From Armatimonadota bacterium (GTDB lineage: Bacteria > Sysuimicrobiota > Sysuimicrobiia > Sysuimicrobiales > Sysuimicrobiaceae), in assembly GCA_031432545.1 (NCBI GenBank), contig JAVKGX010000006.1:1-64000 (forward strand): a DNA stretch of 64,000 nucleotides. Reading direction: 5' to 3'. The notes beneath the pieces are model-generated. The model worked only from the letters and a program-made list of their open reading frames with translations. It did not search any database and had not been told where the DNA came from. Numbering within the stretch: position 1 is the first letter of the stretch; the number at the start of each line of letters is the position of its first letter. Shown piece after piece: positions 33,046 through 44,016 of the stretch. A program made the translations under genes and the position numbers.

Positions 33046-33788
33046 CAAACCGCCTCCCCCAGGTACGCGCGGTGCACCTCGGGGTTGGCGCGGACCTCGT
33101 CGGGCCGACCGGAAGCCAGGACCCGGCCGTCCACCAGCACCGAGATCCGGTCCGCCGCGCCGAAGACGACATCCATGTCGTGTTCGACGAGCAGGATCGT
33201 GACCTGCTTTTTCAGGTCTCGGATCAACTCCAGCATGCGCCGCGACTCCTCCAGACTCATGCCGGAGGTCGGCTCGTCCAGCAGCAGCAGCTTGGGACGG
33301 CAGGCCAGCGCCAGGGCCACCTCGACCTGGCGCTGCTCCCCGTGGGACAGCGCCTGCACCGGCACGTGCAGGCGGTCTGCGAGGCCGACCTGCCGTGCGA
33401 ACGCGGCTGCCTCGTCTTCGAGGTCCCGCTCGCGGTACACGGGGTGCCAGAAGCCAAACGAGCTCCCCGTCCGCGCCTGGACCGCGAGGGCGAGGTTGTC
33501 CACGACGGTGTAGCCCCAGAACAGGTTGGTGACCTGGAACGTGCGGGCGATCCCCAGCAGCGTGCGCCGGTGCGCGGGCAGGCGGGTGACGTCGTCGCCG
33601 GCGAACGCGATCCTGCCCTCCGTCGGCGGCACGACACCCGCGACCAGGTTGATGAACGTCGTCTTGCCGGCGCCGTTGGGACCGATGAGCGCGTGGACCT
33701 CGCCGGGTGCGACGTCCAGGTCGCACCGCCACAGGGCAACCACCCCACCGAAGCGCTTGCTGAGACCGCGGACTTCCAGCAGGCTCAC
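33045..33788 (-). CDS. livG: Branched-chain/aromatic-type ABC transporter ATPase LivG
   Basis: ATPase of 247 residues. Walker A is GPNGAGKTTFINLVAG, the RTFQVTNLFWGYTVVDNLAL stretch is the LivG Q-loop region, signature LSHGEQRQVEVALAL and Walker B LLLLDEPTSGM. LSHGEQ instead of LSGGQQ is a known LivG-type variant. GTG at 33788 overlaps the livM stop (GTGA); an open frame running further upstream lies across livM and is not coding. Confidence 0.93.
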   Translation of the reverse strand: MSLLEVRGLSKRFGGVVALWRCDLDVAPGEVHALIGPNGAGKTTFINLVAGVVPPTEGRIAFAGDDVTRLPAHRRTLLGIARTFQVTNLFWGYTVVDNLALAVQARTGSSFGFWHPVYRERDLEDEAAAFARQVGLADRLHVPVQALSHGEQRQVEVALALACRPKLLLLDEPTSGMSLEESRRMLELIRDLKKQVTILLVEHDMDVVFGAADRISVLVDGRVLASGRPDEVRANPEVHRAYLGEAV

Positions 33789-34774
33789 CGGGGCCGCCCT
33801 TCCAGGATGCCCGCGATCCCACGCGGCGCGAGCAATACGACCGCGAGCAGTACTGCACCCACCCCCAGTTGCCAGTGGATCGTGACGCTGTGGAACACCT
33901 CCTCCAGCGCCACCATCGCCGCGGCTCCCAACACGCCGCCCCAGAACCTGCCCACCCCTCCGAGGATCACCATCAGCATGAGGTGGCCGGACTGCGGCCA
34001 GCTCAGCATGTACGGAGACGCATACTGCGTGTAGTGGACCATCAGCACGCCCGCCAGCCCGGTGATCGCGCCCGAGACCGCGAAGGCGACCAGCTGGTAC
34101 GGATAGGCGGAAAAGCCGATCGCCGTCGCCCGGGACTCGTTGTCCCGGATCGCCTGCAGCGCCCGCCCGAAACGGGCGTGCACGATCCTCCACAGCAACC
34201 ACAGGCAGACCACCAAGACGGCCAAAACCAAGTAGTAGACCTCCACGTCGCCCAGCGGGAGCCCGAAGTCCGTCCGCGGCGCGCGCAGCCCGTCCTCGCC
34301 GCCGTACTGTTTGAAAGAGATCACGCCGTAGTAGAACATCTGCGCGAACGCGAGCGTGATCATGATGAAGTACAGACCTCGCGTGCGCAGACAGATCGCA
34401 GCGACCGCCGTCGCCACCGCTGCCGCCACGAGCACCGCGGTCGGCCATACCACCCACGCCGACGTCGTGCCTTCGCGAGCGAGGACGGCCACGGTGTACG
34501 CCCCCAGACCGAAGTAGGTCGCATGCCCGAAGCTCACCAGGCCGCCGAAGCCCAGGACGAGATTCAGGCCGCTGGCGGCCAAGGCGAACACCATCGCCTT
34601 CGTGACCAGGCCCATGTAGAACTCCAGGCCCCAGGCGACGGCCGCCGGCGGAAACAGCGCGACCAGGGCCGCGGGCAAGACGCCCAGCGCCGCCTTGGGC
34701 CACGCCGACCCCGGCGCCCGCGCGGCGACATCGGGGCTGGCCGTCACCGATCGGGTGTGCTCGTCCGCGGCCAC
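33785..34774 (-). CDS. livM: ABC transporter permease LivM
   Basis: Permease of 329 residues with about nine membrane segments. LNLVLGFGGLVSFGHATYFG is the LivM hallmark and LQAIRDNESRATAIGFSAY is the cytoplasmic coupling loop. GTG at 34774 with GGAG 6 bases upstream is chosen; the frame is open further upstream across the livH end but reads as Arg/Ser-rich shadow. Pairs with LivH. Confidence 0.92.
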   Translation of the reverse strand: MAADEHTRSVTASPDVAARAPGSAWPKAALGVLPAALVALFPPAAVAWGLEFYMGLVTKAMVFALAASGLNLVLGFGGLVSFGHATYFGLGAYTVAVLAREGTTSAWVVWPTAVLVAAAVATAVAAICLRTRGLYFIMITLAFAQMFYYGVISFKQYGGEDGLRAPRTDFGLPLGDVEVYYLVLAVLVVCLWLLWRIVHARFGRALQAIRDNESRATAIGFSAYPYQLVAFAVSGAITGLAGVLMVHYTQYASPYMLSWPQSGHLMLMVILGGVGRFWGGVLGAAAMVALEEVFHSVTIHWQLGVGAVLLAVVLLAPRGIAGILEGRPR

Positions 34775-34787
34775 CGCCCACTCCGAG

Positions 34788-35717
34788 CTAGATCCGCACC
34801 GGGAACAACCCCTGCGGTCGGAAGAACAGCACGATCGCCATGAGGAGGTAGATGAGGATCGACGCCAGCGCCGGGCCGAGGTTCGACGCCACTTCGGGCG
34901 ACGCCAGCCGCACCAGCAGCATCGGGAGGAACGCCCGGCCGGCCGTGTCCACCGTGCCCACGACGATCGCACCCAGCAGCGCGCCCTTGATCGATCCGAT
35001 GCCCCCGATGACGACGACGACGAACGCCAGGATCAGGATGCTCTCGCCCATGCCGACCTGAACCGCGAGGATCGGTCCCAAAAGAGCGCCGGCCACCGCG
35101 CACAGGGCGGCGCCCGCGGCGAACACCACGGTGAAGACCTGCCGGATCGGCACCCCCATCGCCTGCGCCATCGCGCGGTTCGATGCGCCGGCCCGCACCC
35201 ACATCCCGATGCGCGTCCGGTGGATCAGCAAGAACAACGCGACGGCCAGCCCCAGGCCCGCACCGATGATCGTCAGGCGGTAGGCGGAGTATCCCAAGTC
35301 CGGCAACACCCGCACCGGCTGGGCCAGCTCCGAGGGGACCGACAGCAGCAGGGCGTGCGGACCCCAGACGATCCGCACGCCCTCGTTGAAGATCAAGATC
35401 AGAGCGAACGTCGCCAGCACCTGCGTGAGGTGGTCGCGGGCGTACAGCCGTCGCAGCACCGAGACCTCCAGCAGCGTCCCGACGACCGCGGTGGCCGCGA
35501 CCGCCAGCGCCGCGCCGACCCAGAAGGATCCGGTGACGCCGATGAAGGTGGCCGCCAGGTACGCCCCGATCATGTACAGCGAGCCGTGCGCTAGGTTCAC
35601 GACATCCATGATGCCCAGGACCAGCGTGAGACCGGCGGCGAGCAGGAACAGCATCAGGCCGAACTGCAGCCCGTTGAGCAGCTGCTCCACGACCAACGAC
35701 AGTGGGATGTCCGACAT
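34788..35717 (-). CDS. livH: ABC transporter permease LivH
   Basis: Permease of 309 residues with about eight membrane segments. LAAGLTLVLGIMDVVNLAHG is the LivH opening, and GASNRAMAQAMGVPIRQVF the coupling loop. It ends in LFFRPQGLFPVRI. It lies 60 bases after livK and 13 bases before livM in the operon. Confidence 0.94.
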   Translation of the reverse strand: MSDIPLSLVVEQLLNGLQFGLMLFLLAAGLTLVLGIMDVVNLAHGSLYMIGAYLAATFIGVTGSFWVGAALAVAATAVVGTLLEVSVLRRLYARDHLTQVLATFALILIFNEGVRIVWGPHALLLSVPSELAQPVRVLPDLGYSAYRLTIIGAGLGLAVALFLLIHRTRIGMWVRAGASNRAMAQAMGVPIRQVFTVVFAAGAALCAVAGALLGPILAVQVGMGESILILAFVVVVIGGIGSIKGALLGAIVVGTVDTAGRAFLPMLLVRLASPEVASNLGPALASILIYLLMAIVLFFRPQGLFPVRI

Positions 35718-35777
35718 GGTCGCCTCGCGCGGGAACAGACACCGCTCCGCGGCGTCCTCCGACCGGACGGGCGCCTC

Positions 35778-36950
35778 CTACAGGCGACAGCGGCCGACGT
35801 AGGCGTCGCCGTGGTTGCGGAAGATCGTGCCGCGCAACCGATTGACGATCTCGCCGTTGGTCTGCTCTTCGACCTGCCGCAGGTAGTAGTCCTGGATCGG
35901 ATACCCGTTGCGGTTGAACCGGACGCGTCCGCGGGTGGTGTCGAAGCCCGCCAGGATCGCGCGCCGAATGTCCGCCCTGCGGCCCAGGTCGCCCCCGACG
36001 GCCCGCAGAGCGTGGTCGAGGGCAAGCGCCGCGTCGTATCCCTGTGCCGCATAGAGCGCCGGCACCCGGTTGTAGGTGCGACGGAAGTCTTCGACGAACC
36101 GGCGGTTGATGGGGTTGAAGATCTCCAACGCCCAGTGCGAGCTGTTGAACACCCCCACCATCGGCCGCCCCACCGCGCGGATGATGTCGGCGTCGGCCGA
36201 AAATCCGGGCAGCAGCAGCGGGATCTCCCGCATCAGCCCAGCCTCCGCGTACTGCTTATTGAAGTTCACCCCCATCGCACCCGGGTAGAAGGCGTACACG
36301 GCCCTGGGGCGGGCGGCACGGATCTGTGCGATCTCCGCCGAGTAGTCCAGCTGGCCCAGCCGCGTGTACACCTCGCTCACCACGCGCCCCTTGTAAAAGC
36401 GCTTGAATCCGTTGAGCGCGTCGCGCCCGGCCGGGTAGTTCGGCGCGAGGATGAAGGCGGTCTCGTACCCGCGCAGCTGCGCGTGGTGTCCCATGGCCTC
36501 GTGCAGGTTGTCGTTCTGCCAGGCGACGTTGACGAAGAATGGGTTGCACTGCTCGCCGGCGTACTCCGACGGCCCTGCGTTGGGGCTGATGTAGAAGGTC
36601 TGGTTCGCGAACACCATCTCCCCGACCGCCAGCAGCACATTCGAGAAGATGATCCCGGTGACGAAGTCGACGCGGTCGCGCCGCAGCATGCGGTCCACCG
36701 CGGTGCGCGCGACCTCGGGGTTCTGCTCGTCGTCAGCGACCACGACCTCCACGCCCAGCCCGCCGAGCCGGTTGCCGAGGTGCCGCAGCGCGAGGTTGAA
36801 GCCGTCGCGCACGTCGATCCCCAGCGCCGCGCCGCCTCCGGACAGGGTGCTCACGAACCCGATCTTGACGGCGCGCGGCTGCGCGCCGACGGGCAGCGCC
36901 GCCACCACCAGCAACGCAACGACGAGGTAAGCGATCCTGCAGCCGATCAT
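35778..36950 (-). CDS. ABC transporter substrate-binding protein LivK-like
   Basis: Secreted type I periplasmic-binding protein of 390 residues. MIGCRIAYLVVALLVVAALP plus VGAQ is a signal peptide. The mature protein starts VKIGFVSTLSGGGAALGIDV and contains QTFYISPNAGPSEYAGEQCN. It resembles the aromatic-acid subgroup (4-hydroxybenzoate/aminobenzoate-type) more than leucine-binding proteins, in line with its operon, but ligand assignment is inference. The ATG overlaps the ridA stop (ATGA). Confidence 0.9.
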   Translation of the reverse strand: MIGCRIAYLVVALLVVAALPVGAQPRAVKIGFVSTLSGGGAALGIDVRDGFNLALRHLGNRLGGLGVEVVVADDEQNPEVARTAVDRMLRRDRVDFVTGIIFSNVLLAVGEMVFANQTFYISPNAGPSEYAGEQCNPFFVNVAWQNDNLHEAMGHHAQLRGYETAFILAPNYPAGRDALNGFKRFYKGRVVSEVYTRLGQLDYSAEIAQIRAARPRAVYAFYPGAMGVNFNKQYAEAGLMREIPLLLPGFSADADIIRAVGRPMVGVFNSSHWALEIFNPINRRFVEDFRRTYNRVPALYAAQGYDAALALDHALRAVGGDLGRRADIRRAILAGFDTTRGRVRFNRNGYPIQDYYLRQVEEQTNGEIVNRLRGTIFRNHGDAYVGRCRL

Positions 36951-37381
36951 CGTTGTGTCCCCCCTTCCGGTGTGGGAATGACTGCCGTAGCCTCGATCTC
37001 CACCTTTGCGCGCGGTTCGACCAGAGCGGAGACCTCCACGACCGACATCGCCGGGTAGTGGCGGCCGATGACCTCGCGGTAGACGGCACCCAGCGCCGGC
37101 AGGCTGCGCAGGTACTCCTCCCGATTGGTGATGTACCACGTGAGGCGCACCAAGTGGTCCGCTCGCGCGCCCGCGGCCGCCAGCAGCTCGACGACGTTGC
37201 GCAGCGCGCGGTCGACCTGCCCGACGAAGTCATCGGTCTCGAACTGGCCCTCGCGGTTCCAACCGAGCATGCCGGCCAAGAAGACCAGACGACCGGAGGC
37301 CACAATCCCGTGGGCGTACCCCTGCGGCCGGGGCCACCCCGGCGGCTGGACGATCGCCCAAGCGTCGCCGGGCACCGTCAC
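36947..37381 (-). CDS. RidA-family enamine/imine deaminase-like protein
   Basis: Protein of 144 residues in the YjgF/RidA family, which hydrolyses reactive enamines and imines and releases ammonia. It shows GIVASGRLVFLAGMLGWN, the LRNVVELLAAAGARADHLVR helix and a C-terminal VEVSALVEPRAKVEIEATAV with the conserved arginine. In this operon a natural substrate exists: the 2-amino-5-oxocyclohexene-carboxyl-CoA product of the 2-aminobenzoyl-CoA enzyme is an enamine. GTG at 37381 overlaps the ligase stop. Confidence 0.88.
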   Translation of the reverse strand: MTVPGDAWAIVQPPGWPRPQGYAHGIVASGRLVFLAGMLGWNREGQFETDDFVGQVDRALRNVVELLAAAGARADHLVRLTWYITNREEYLRSLPALGAVYREVIGRHYPAMSVVEVSALVEPRAKVEIEATAVIPTPEGGTQR

Positions 37382-38999
37382 GGCCGCACCTCCCCGGCCT
37401 CGCGCTCACGCAGCACGTGACGCTGCAGCTTGCCCGTCAGCGTGCGCGGGAGTTCGGAGCAGAACTCGATCGCCCGCGGGTACTTGTACGGGGCGATCCG
37501 CCGCTTGACAAACCCCTGCAGTTCCTGGCGGAGGTCTTCCGATGGTTCGAAGTCCGCACGCAGGACGACGTAGGCCTTCACGACCTGCCCGCGTTCGGGG
37601 TCTGGGACCCCGGCGACGCCGCACTCGGCCACCGCCGGGTGCTCCAGCAGCGTGTCCTCCACTTCCGGCGGTGCGATGTTGTAGCCGGCGGAGATGATCA
37701 GGTCGTCGGTGCGCGCCTGGAAGTGAAAGTACCCGTCCTCGTCGAGCAAGCATGCGTCGCCGGTCACGTTCCAGCCGTGCTGCACGTACTGCCGCTGCCG
37801 CGCATCCGCCAGGTACCGGCATCCGGTGGGTCCGCGCACCGCGAGGCGACCGACCCGCCCCGGCGGCAACACGTCGCCCCGTTCGTCGAGCAGACAGGCC
37901 TGGTAGCCAGGCACGGCCCTGCCGATGGCTCCGGGGCGGGCTTCTTCTTCTCGGTGGGAGACGAAGATGTGCAGCATCTCGGTCGAACCGATGCCGTCGA
38001 TGATCTCGACGCCGCTGACTTCCTTCCATTGGTTGCGGGTCGACGCCGGCAGCGGCTCGCCAGCCGAGACGCACTTGTACAGATGTCGCGGGCGGTGTTG
38101 GCGCCACAGGGCCGCCAGCGCGCGATAGGCGGTTGGCGAGGTGAACAGCACGCGGACGCCGAACTCCGCCACTGCCGCGAGCAGCAGATCGGGAGAGGCG
38201 CGCTCCAGCAGCAGCGACGACGCGCCGATCCGCATCGGAAAGGCGACGAGACCGCCCAGCCCGTAGGTGAACGCCAGCGGCGGGCTGCCGGCAAACAGAT
38301 CGTCCGGATCGGCCCGCAGCACGTGGGCGGCGAAGGTGTCGCAGATCGCCAGCACGTCCCGGTGGAAGTGCACGCACCCCTTGGGCTCGCCGGTGGTCCC
38401 CGAGGTGAAGGCGACGAGCGCCGGGTCGTCCGAGGATGTGTTCACCGGGTCGAAGTCTGCCGGATGCGTCGCGGCCAGCCGCTCCAGCTCGCCGCCCTCC
38501 CCCCAGTAGGCGATGCGGCGCAGCACCGGGGCGGCGGCGCGGGCATCCTCGAGCTCTGCCGACAGACGCGCGTCCGCCAGGGCGTGCGAGATGCGGGCTT
38601 TCTCGATGATCGGTACGAGTTCGCGGGCACGCAGCAGCGGCATCGTCGCCACCACCACGCCCCCGGCACGGAGCACCGCGAACCAAGCCGCAACCAGCAT
38701 CGGGGTGTTGGCCGAGCGCAGCAGCACGCGGTTGCCCGGCACCAGGCCCATGTCGCGAACCAGCACGTGCGCGATGCGATTGGAATGCTCCAGCAGCTGC
38801 CCGTAGGTCCACACGACGCCCGGCGCGCGGATGCAGGGCCTTTCGGGATGCCGGCGCGCCCCGCGGTCGAGCAGTTCGACCGTGCAGTTCAACCGATCGG
38901 GGTAGCGCAGCTCCGGGAGGTCGAAGACCAGCGGAGGCCACGCGTCGGGCGGTGGGAGGTTGTCCCGCACGAATGTGTCCGCGTGCGCCGTCGCGGCCA

Positions 39000-39000
<1 letters not shown>
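37378..39000 (-). CDS. abmG: 2-aminobenzoate-CoA ligase (AbmG-like)
   Basis: Acyl-adenylate-forming CoA ligase of 540 residues of the benzoate-CoA ligase family. It has the P-loop FTSGTTGEPKGCVHFH, the adenylation motif DGIGSTEMLHIFVSH and the hinge DDLIISAGYNIAPPEVEDTL; LTGKLQR near the C-terminus contains the catalytic lysine. The sequence and the adjacent degradation genes favour anthranilate over benzoate. ATG at 39000 overlaps the upstream stop (TGATG). Confidence 0.88.
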
Positions 39001-40163
<1,163 letters not shown>

Positions 40164-40186
40164 CGACAAAAGCCTCAAGGGGCGCG

Positions 40187-41005
40187 TCAGTCCCCGCGGA
40201 AGGTCGGCGCCTGCCGGTGGACGAACGCCTCGTAGCCGCGCCGGAAGTCCTGAGTGCTCATGCACAGGGCCTGCGCCTGGGCTTCGGCCTCGATCGCCTC
40301 GTCCAGCCCCATCGACCACTCCTGGTACAGCATCCGCTTGGTCATCGCGTGGGCAAACGTCGGACCGCCGGCGATCTCGCGCGCCAGACGCCGCACCGAC
40401 GGCAACAGGTCGTCGGGCTCGCACAGCCGGTTGAAGAAGCCCCAGCGCGCGGCCTCCTCGCCGTCCATCGTGCGTCCCGTGTACAGCAGCTCGGCGGCCC
40501 GGCCCTGCCCTACGATCCGGGGCAGCAGCGCGCACGCACCCATGTCGCACCCGGCCAAACCGACACGGTTGAACAGAAAAGCGATGCGGCTGCGCGCCGT
40601 CCCCAAGCGCAGGTCGGCGGCCATCGCCAGCGCCGCTCCCGCTCCGGCGCAGACCCCGTCCACCGCTGCGACGATCACCTGGGGACAGGTCAGCATCGCA
40701 CAAACGACCGCGCCGGTCATGCGCGTGAAGCGCAAAAGGTCCGGCGCCCCCATGCGCACCAGAGGTCCGATGATCTCGTGCACGTCGCCGCCGGAGCAGA
40801 AGTCCTCGCCGGCTCCGCACACAACCACGGCCCGCACGTCGTCGGCGCGGCCGAGCATCTGGAACAGGTCGCGCAGCTCCCCGTACGTCTCGAAGGTCAG
40901 CGCGTTCTTGCGGGCCGGCCGGTTCAGCGTCACCGTCCCGACACCCTCGTCCACCTCCCACAGGAAGTGTTGGGCGCGGTAGTCGGCGAGTGGCACTCCC
41001 TTCAA
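40187..41005 (-). CDS. Enoyl-CoA hydratase/isomerase family protein
   Basis: Crotonase-fold enzyme of 272 residues. [35 protein letters not shown] and [20 protein letters not shown] form the CoA and oxyanion-hole sites; a conserved Gly-rich [20 protein letters not shown] carries the second catalytic region. It likely hydrates or opens an unsaturated cyclic intermediate in the aminobenzoyl-CoA pathway. TTG at 41005 overlaps the marR stop (TTGA); GTG three codons later is an alternative. Confidence 0.9.
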   Translation of the reverse strand: MKGVPLADYRAQHFLWEVDEGVGTVTLNRPARKNALTFETYGELRDLFQMLGRADDVRAVVVCGAGEDFCSGGDVHEIIGPLVRMGAPDLLRFTRMTGAVVCAMLTCPQVIVAAVDGVCAGAGAALAMAADLRLGTARSRIAFLFNRVGLAGCDMGACALLPRIVGQGRAAELLYTGRTMDGEEAARWGFFNRLCEPDDLLPSVRRLAREIAGGPTFAHAMTKRMLYQEWSMGLDEAIEAEAQAQALCMSTQDFRRGYEAFVHRQAPTFRGD

Positions 41006-41493
41006 TGTGCCGCCTCCCTCTTCCGCACGCTCTGCTTGAGCCGCCCCAGCAGCGCGTGCAGCGTCTCGATGTCCTCCCCTGACAGGTCGGAGAAGAGTTC
41101 AACGATCCACGCCTCGTGCGTCCGCGCCATGCGTGCGAACGCCCTCCGGCCGGCCGGCGTCAGGTGCACGAGGACGGAGCGCCGGTCCTGGGGGTCGGCG
41201 CGGCGTCGGATCCAGCCCTCCGCCTCGAGGCGGTCGACGAGGGCCGTCACGTTCCCGGTGGTGACCATCATGCGCCGCGACAGCTCGCCCATGCGCAGCC
41301 CGCGGGGGTTGCGCTCCAGCTGCGCCAACAGGTCGAAGCGCGGCAGCGTGGTCCCGAACCGGCGGCGCAGCCGGCGGCGGATCTCGGCGGTGATGAGGTT
41401 GGTGCACGTGAGCAGGCGCAGCCACAGCCGGACCGCCCGGTGGTCGTCCGTGTGGAGGCGGCTTTCCAGGTCGGATGCTTCGGAGACCGCCAC
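41002..41493 (-). CDS. MarR-family transcriptional regulator
   Basis: Winged-helix regulator of 163 residues: [60 protein letters not shown]. The arginine/aspartate pair in the wing is intact. It heads the ten-gene aminobenzoate/liv operon and is divergent from the SDR gene. Relatives of this context respond to aryl-CoA thioesters. It starts at GTG 41493. Confidence 0.9.
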   Translation of the reverse strand: MAVSEASDLESRLHTDDHRAVRLWLRLLTCTNLITAEIRRRLRRRFGTTLPRFDLLAQLERNPRGLRMGELSRRMMVTTGNVTALVDRLEAEGWIRRRADPQDRRSVLVHLTPAGRRAFARMARTHEAWIVELFSDLSGEDIETLHALLGRLKQSVRKREAAH

Positions 41494-41510
41494 GCCCGCC
41501 CTCAGAGTGC

Positions 41511-41539
41511 TTCAAGTTTGCGATTCTCGAACTTAAAGG
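41511..41539. promoter_or_regulatory. Divergent promoter with MarR-type inverted repeat
   Basis: AAGTT (41514-41518) and AACTT (41530-41534) form an imperfect palindrome centred on a GCGATTCTC core. For the plus strand TTCAAG (41511-41516), 17 bases, and TAAAGG (41534-41539) give a plausible promoter with the operator in its spacer, so one regulator could control both directions. Confidence 0.5.
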
Positions 41540-41596
41540 AATTTCCTCCTGCCCGCCAGGGGCTGCGCGCGGCTCCGGCGAAACACCGAACTGCGG

Positions 41597-42373
41597 ATGG
41601 ATCTTCGGGGACGCGTGGCATTCGTCACCGGCGGCGGGCGGGGCGTGGGCCGGGCCTGCGCGGCAGAGATCGCGCGCGCTGGCGCCGCGGTGGCCCTCGC
41701 CGCCCGCAGCGCGGACCAGATCGGTCGGGCGGCGGCGGAGGTCGAAGCCAGCGGAGGACGGGCGATCGGTGTGGTCTGCGACGTGACGGATCGGCGACAG
41801 GTCGAAGCAGCGGTGGCGCGGACGCGGGAGGAACTCGGCCCGGTCACGGTGCTGGTCGCCGCCGCCGGAATCGCCCGAGGCATGCCGTTTTCGGAGACCA
41901 CCGACGCGGACTGGGAGGAGCACCTGCGCACCAACGCCACCGGCGCTTTCTACGCGATCCGCGCCGTGCTGCCCGACATGCTGGACGCCGGCTGGGGGCG
42001 CATCGTCGCGGTGGCCTCGGTGGCCTCGAAGGCCGCCTCCCGCTACACCGCCGCCTACACCGCCTCCAAGCACGCGCTGCTGGGCCTGATCCGGTCGGTG
42101 GCGATCGAGTACACCGACCGGGGAATCACGGCCAACGCGGTGTGCCCCGGATATCTGGCCACCGACATGACCTTCCGCAACATCGAGCGGATCAGCGCCC
42201 GCAGCGGACGCCCGCCCGAGGAGGTTCGCAGGATCCTCGAACGGTTCAGCCCCCAGCGGCGCCTGTTCACCGCCGAGGAGGTGGCCTCGCTCGTGGCGTT
42301 CCTGTGCAGCGACGCTGCACGGGGCATCAACGGACAGGGGTTGGTGCTGGACGGCGGGGCGGTAATGTCGTAG
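41597..42373 (+). CDS. Short-chain dehydrogenase/reductase of the aminobenzoyl-CoA cluster
   Basis: Classical SDR of 258 residues. FVTGGGRGVGRACAAEI binds NAD(P), AAAGIARGMPFSE holds the NNAG-equivalent, catalytic Ser is in VASVASKAA and Tyr-Lys in YTAAYTASKHALLG. PGYLATDMTFRN is typical of 3-hydroxyacyl-CoA or 3-oxoacyl reductases. Probably oxidises a hydroxyacyl-CoA in the lower pathway. First gene of the divergent operon; 10 bases before the second CoA ligase gene. Confidence 0.9.
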   Translation: MDLRGRVAFVTGGGRGVGRACAAEIARAGAAVALAARSADQIGRAAAEVEASGGRAIGVVCDVTDRRQVEAAVARTREELGPVTVLVAAAGIARGMPFSETTDADWEEHLRTNATGAFYAIRAVLPDMLDAGWGRIVAVASVASKAASRYTAAYTASKHALLGLIRSVAIEYTDRGITANAVCPGYLATDMTFRNIERISARSGRPPEEVRRILERFSPQRRLFTAEEVASLVAFLCSDAARGINGQGLVLDGGAVMS

Positions 42374-42383
42374 GGAGCGCGAC

Positions 42384-43940
42384 ATGGTCACCTACGAGGA
42401 TGTGCCCGCGCGTTTCAACCTGACCCGCTACTTCCTCGACCGCCACCTCGAGGAAGGACGGCAGGACCGGACCGCGCTCGTCTGCGGCACCCGCCGGGTG
42501 ACCTACGGCGAGCTGGCGAGCTTGGCCAACCGTGTGGGCAACGTCTTGCGGGAACTGGGCACCGAACCCGAACACCGGGTGCTGCTGGCGCTGTCCGACG
42601 GCGTAGAGTTCGTCGCGACCTGGTACGCGGCGCTGAAGATCGGTGCGGTCTCCGCCGAGGTGTACACGTTTTTGACCGTCGCGGATTACGCGTACTACCT
42701 GGACTACGTCCGCCCCCGTGTGGTTGTCACGGATCCCGTGACCCACGACCGGATCCGCGACGCGGCGCGCCAGACGAACTTCCGGGGCCGGATCCTGGCG
42801 GTGGGCGTGGAAGACCTGCGTCCGGGCGAGATCAGCTTTGACCGCGCGGTGGCCGAAGCACCTGATGAGCTGCGCGGGGAGGACACGGCCAAGGACGACT
42901 TCGCCCTGTGGAAGTTCACCACGGGCACGACGGGCCGGCCGAAGGCGGTCGTCCACTGCCACTACGCACCCTATCTCAGCTTCTGGAACTACGCCCAGGA
43001 GGTGATCCGCTACAGGCCAGACGACGTGGTGCTGCCGGTGCCGAAGCTGTTCTTCGGGTACGCCCGCGACTGCACGGCGCTGTTTCCGTTCGGCGTGGGC
43101 GCATCCGGCGTGGTCTTCCCGGAGCGTTCCACCCCTGAGCGCATGTTCGAGCTGATCGCCGCGCACCGCCCGACGATCCTCGTGCTGGTGCCGACGATGA
43201 TCCACGCGATGCTCGCGCACGCCCAGGCCGGGCGGGCCGACCTGTCGTGCGTGCGCTTGGCGACCTCTGCGGGCGAGGCGTTGCCCGCGGAGCTGTATCA
43301 CCGGTGGAAGGCCGCCTTCGGGGTCGAGGTGCTGGACGGCATCGGGTCGTCGGAGCTGTACCACATCTACATTTCGAACCGGCTCGACGACGTGCTCCCG
43401 GGCAGCGTCGGGCGTCCGTGTCCCGGATACCGCGCCGAGGTCCGCAACCCGGAGGGCGCCTCCCTGCCCCCGGGCGAGGTCGGGGAGCTGTGGGTGTGGG
43501 GCGAGACCGCGGCGCTGCTGTACTGGAAGGATCGCGGCAAGTCCGTGCGCACCTTCCACGGCAACTGGGTGCGCACCGGCGACCTGTTCTCGCAGGACGA
43601 AGACGGCCGCTTCTTGTACCGGGGCCGAGCGGACGACCTGATGAAGGTGGGCGGCATCTGGGTCGCGCCGATGGAGATCGAGGCCTGCCTGCTCACGCAT
43701 CCGCTGGTCGCCGAGTGTGCGGTCGTGCCCTATACAGAAGGCGGGCTGGTCCTGCCGCGCGCGTACGTCGTACTGCGGGAGCCACAGCGCGCCTCGCCGG
43801 AGGTCGCGCGTGAGCTGCAGGCGTACGTGCGGGGACGCCTCAGCCCGCACAAGTTCCCGCGGGACGTCCATTTCGCTGAATCGCTCCCGCGCACACCGTC
43901 GGGCAAGGTCGACCGCAAGCAACTGCGGAGCACCGAATGA
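42384..43940 (+). CDS. Benzoate-CoA ligase family protein
   Basis: Acyl-adenylate-forming ligase of 518 residues, close to benzoate-CoA ligase (BclA/BadA). P-loop KFTTGTTGRPKAVVHCHYA, adenylation motif DGIGSSELYHIYISN, hinge RGRADDLMKVGGIWVAPMEI and C-terminal TPSGKVDRKQL with the catalytic lysine. This is the second aryl-CoA ligase in the cluster, so the locus may also activate benzoate or another aromatic acid. ATG has GGGAG upstream. Confidence 0.9.
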   Translation: MVTYEDVPARFNLTRYFLDRHLEEGRQDRTALVCGTRRVTYGELASLANRVGNVLRELGTEPEHRVLLALSDGVEFVATWYAALKIGAVSAEVYTFLTVADYAYYLDYVRPRVVVTDPVTHDRIRDAARQTNFRGRILAVGVEDLRPGEISFDRAVAEAPDELRGEDTAKDDFALWKFTTGTTGRPKAVVHCHYAPYLSFWNYAQEVIRYRPDDVVLPVPKLFFGYARDCTALFPFGVGASGVVFPERSTPERMFELIAAHRPTILVLVPTMIHAMLAHAQAGRADLSCVRLATSAGEALPAELYHRWKAAFGVEVLDGIGSSELYHIYISNRLDDVLPGSVGRPCPGYRAEVRNPEGASLPPGEVGELWVWGETAALLYWKDRGKSVRTFHGNWVRTGDLFSQDEDGRFLYRGRADDLMKVGGIWVAPMEIEACLLTHPLVAECAVVPYTEGGLVLPRAYVVLREPQRASPEVARELQAYVRGRLSPHKFPRDVHFAESLPRTPSGKVDRKQLRSTE

Positions 43941-44016
43941 TCGAAGCATTCGCAAACCGGCCGTGCTGGCGCGCAGAAGACGCCAAGGCCGGGGACCTAG
44001 CCATCGGAGGGGAGGG

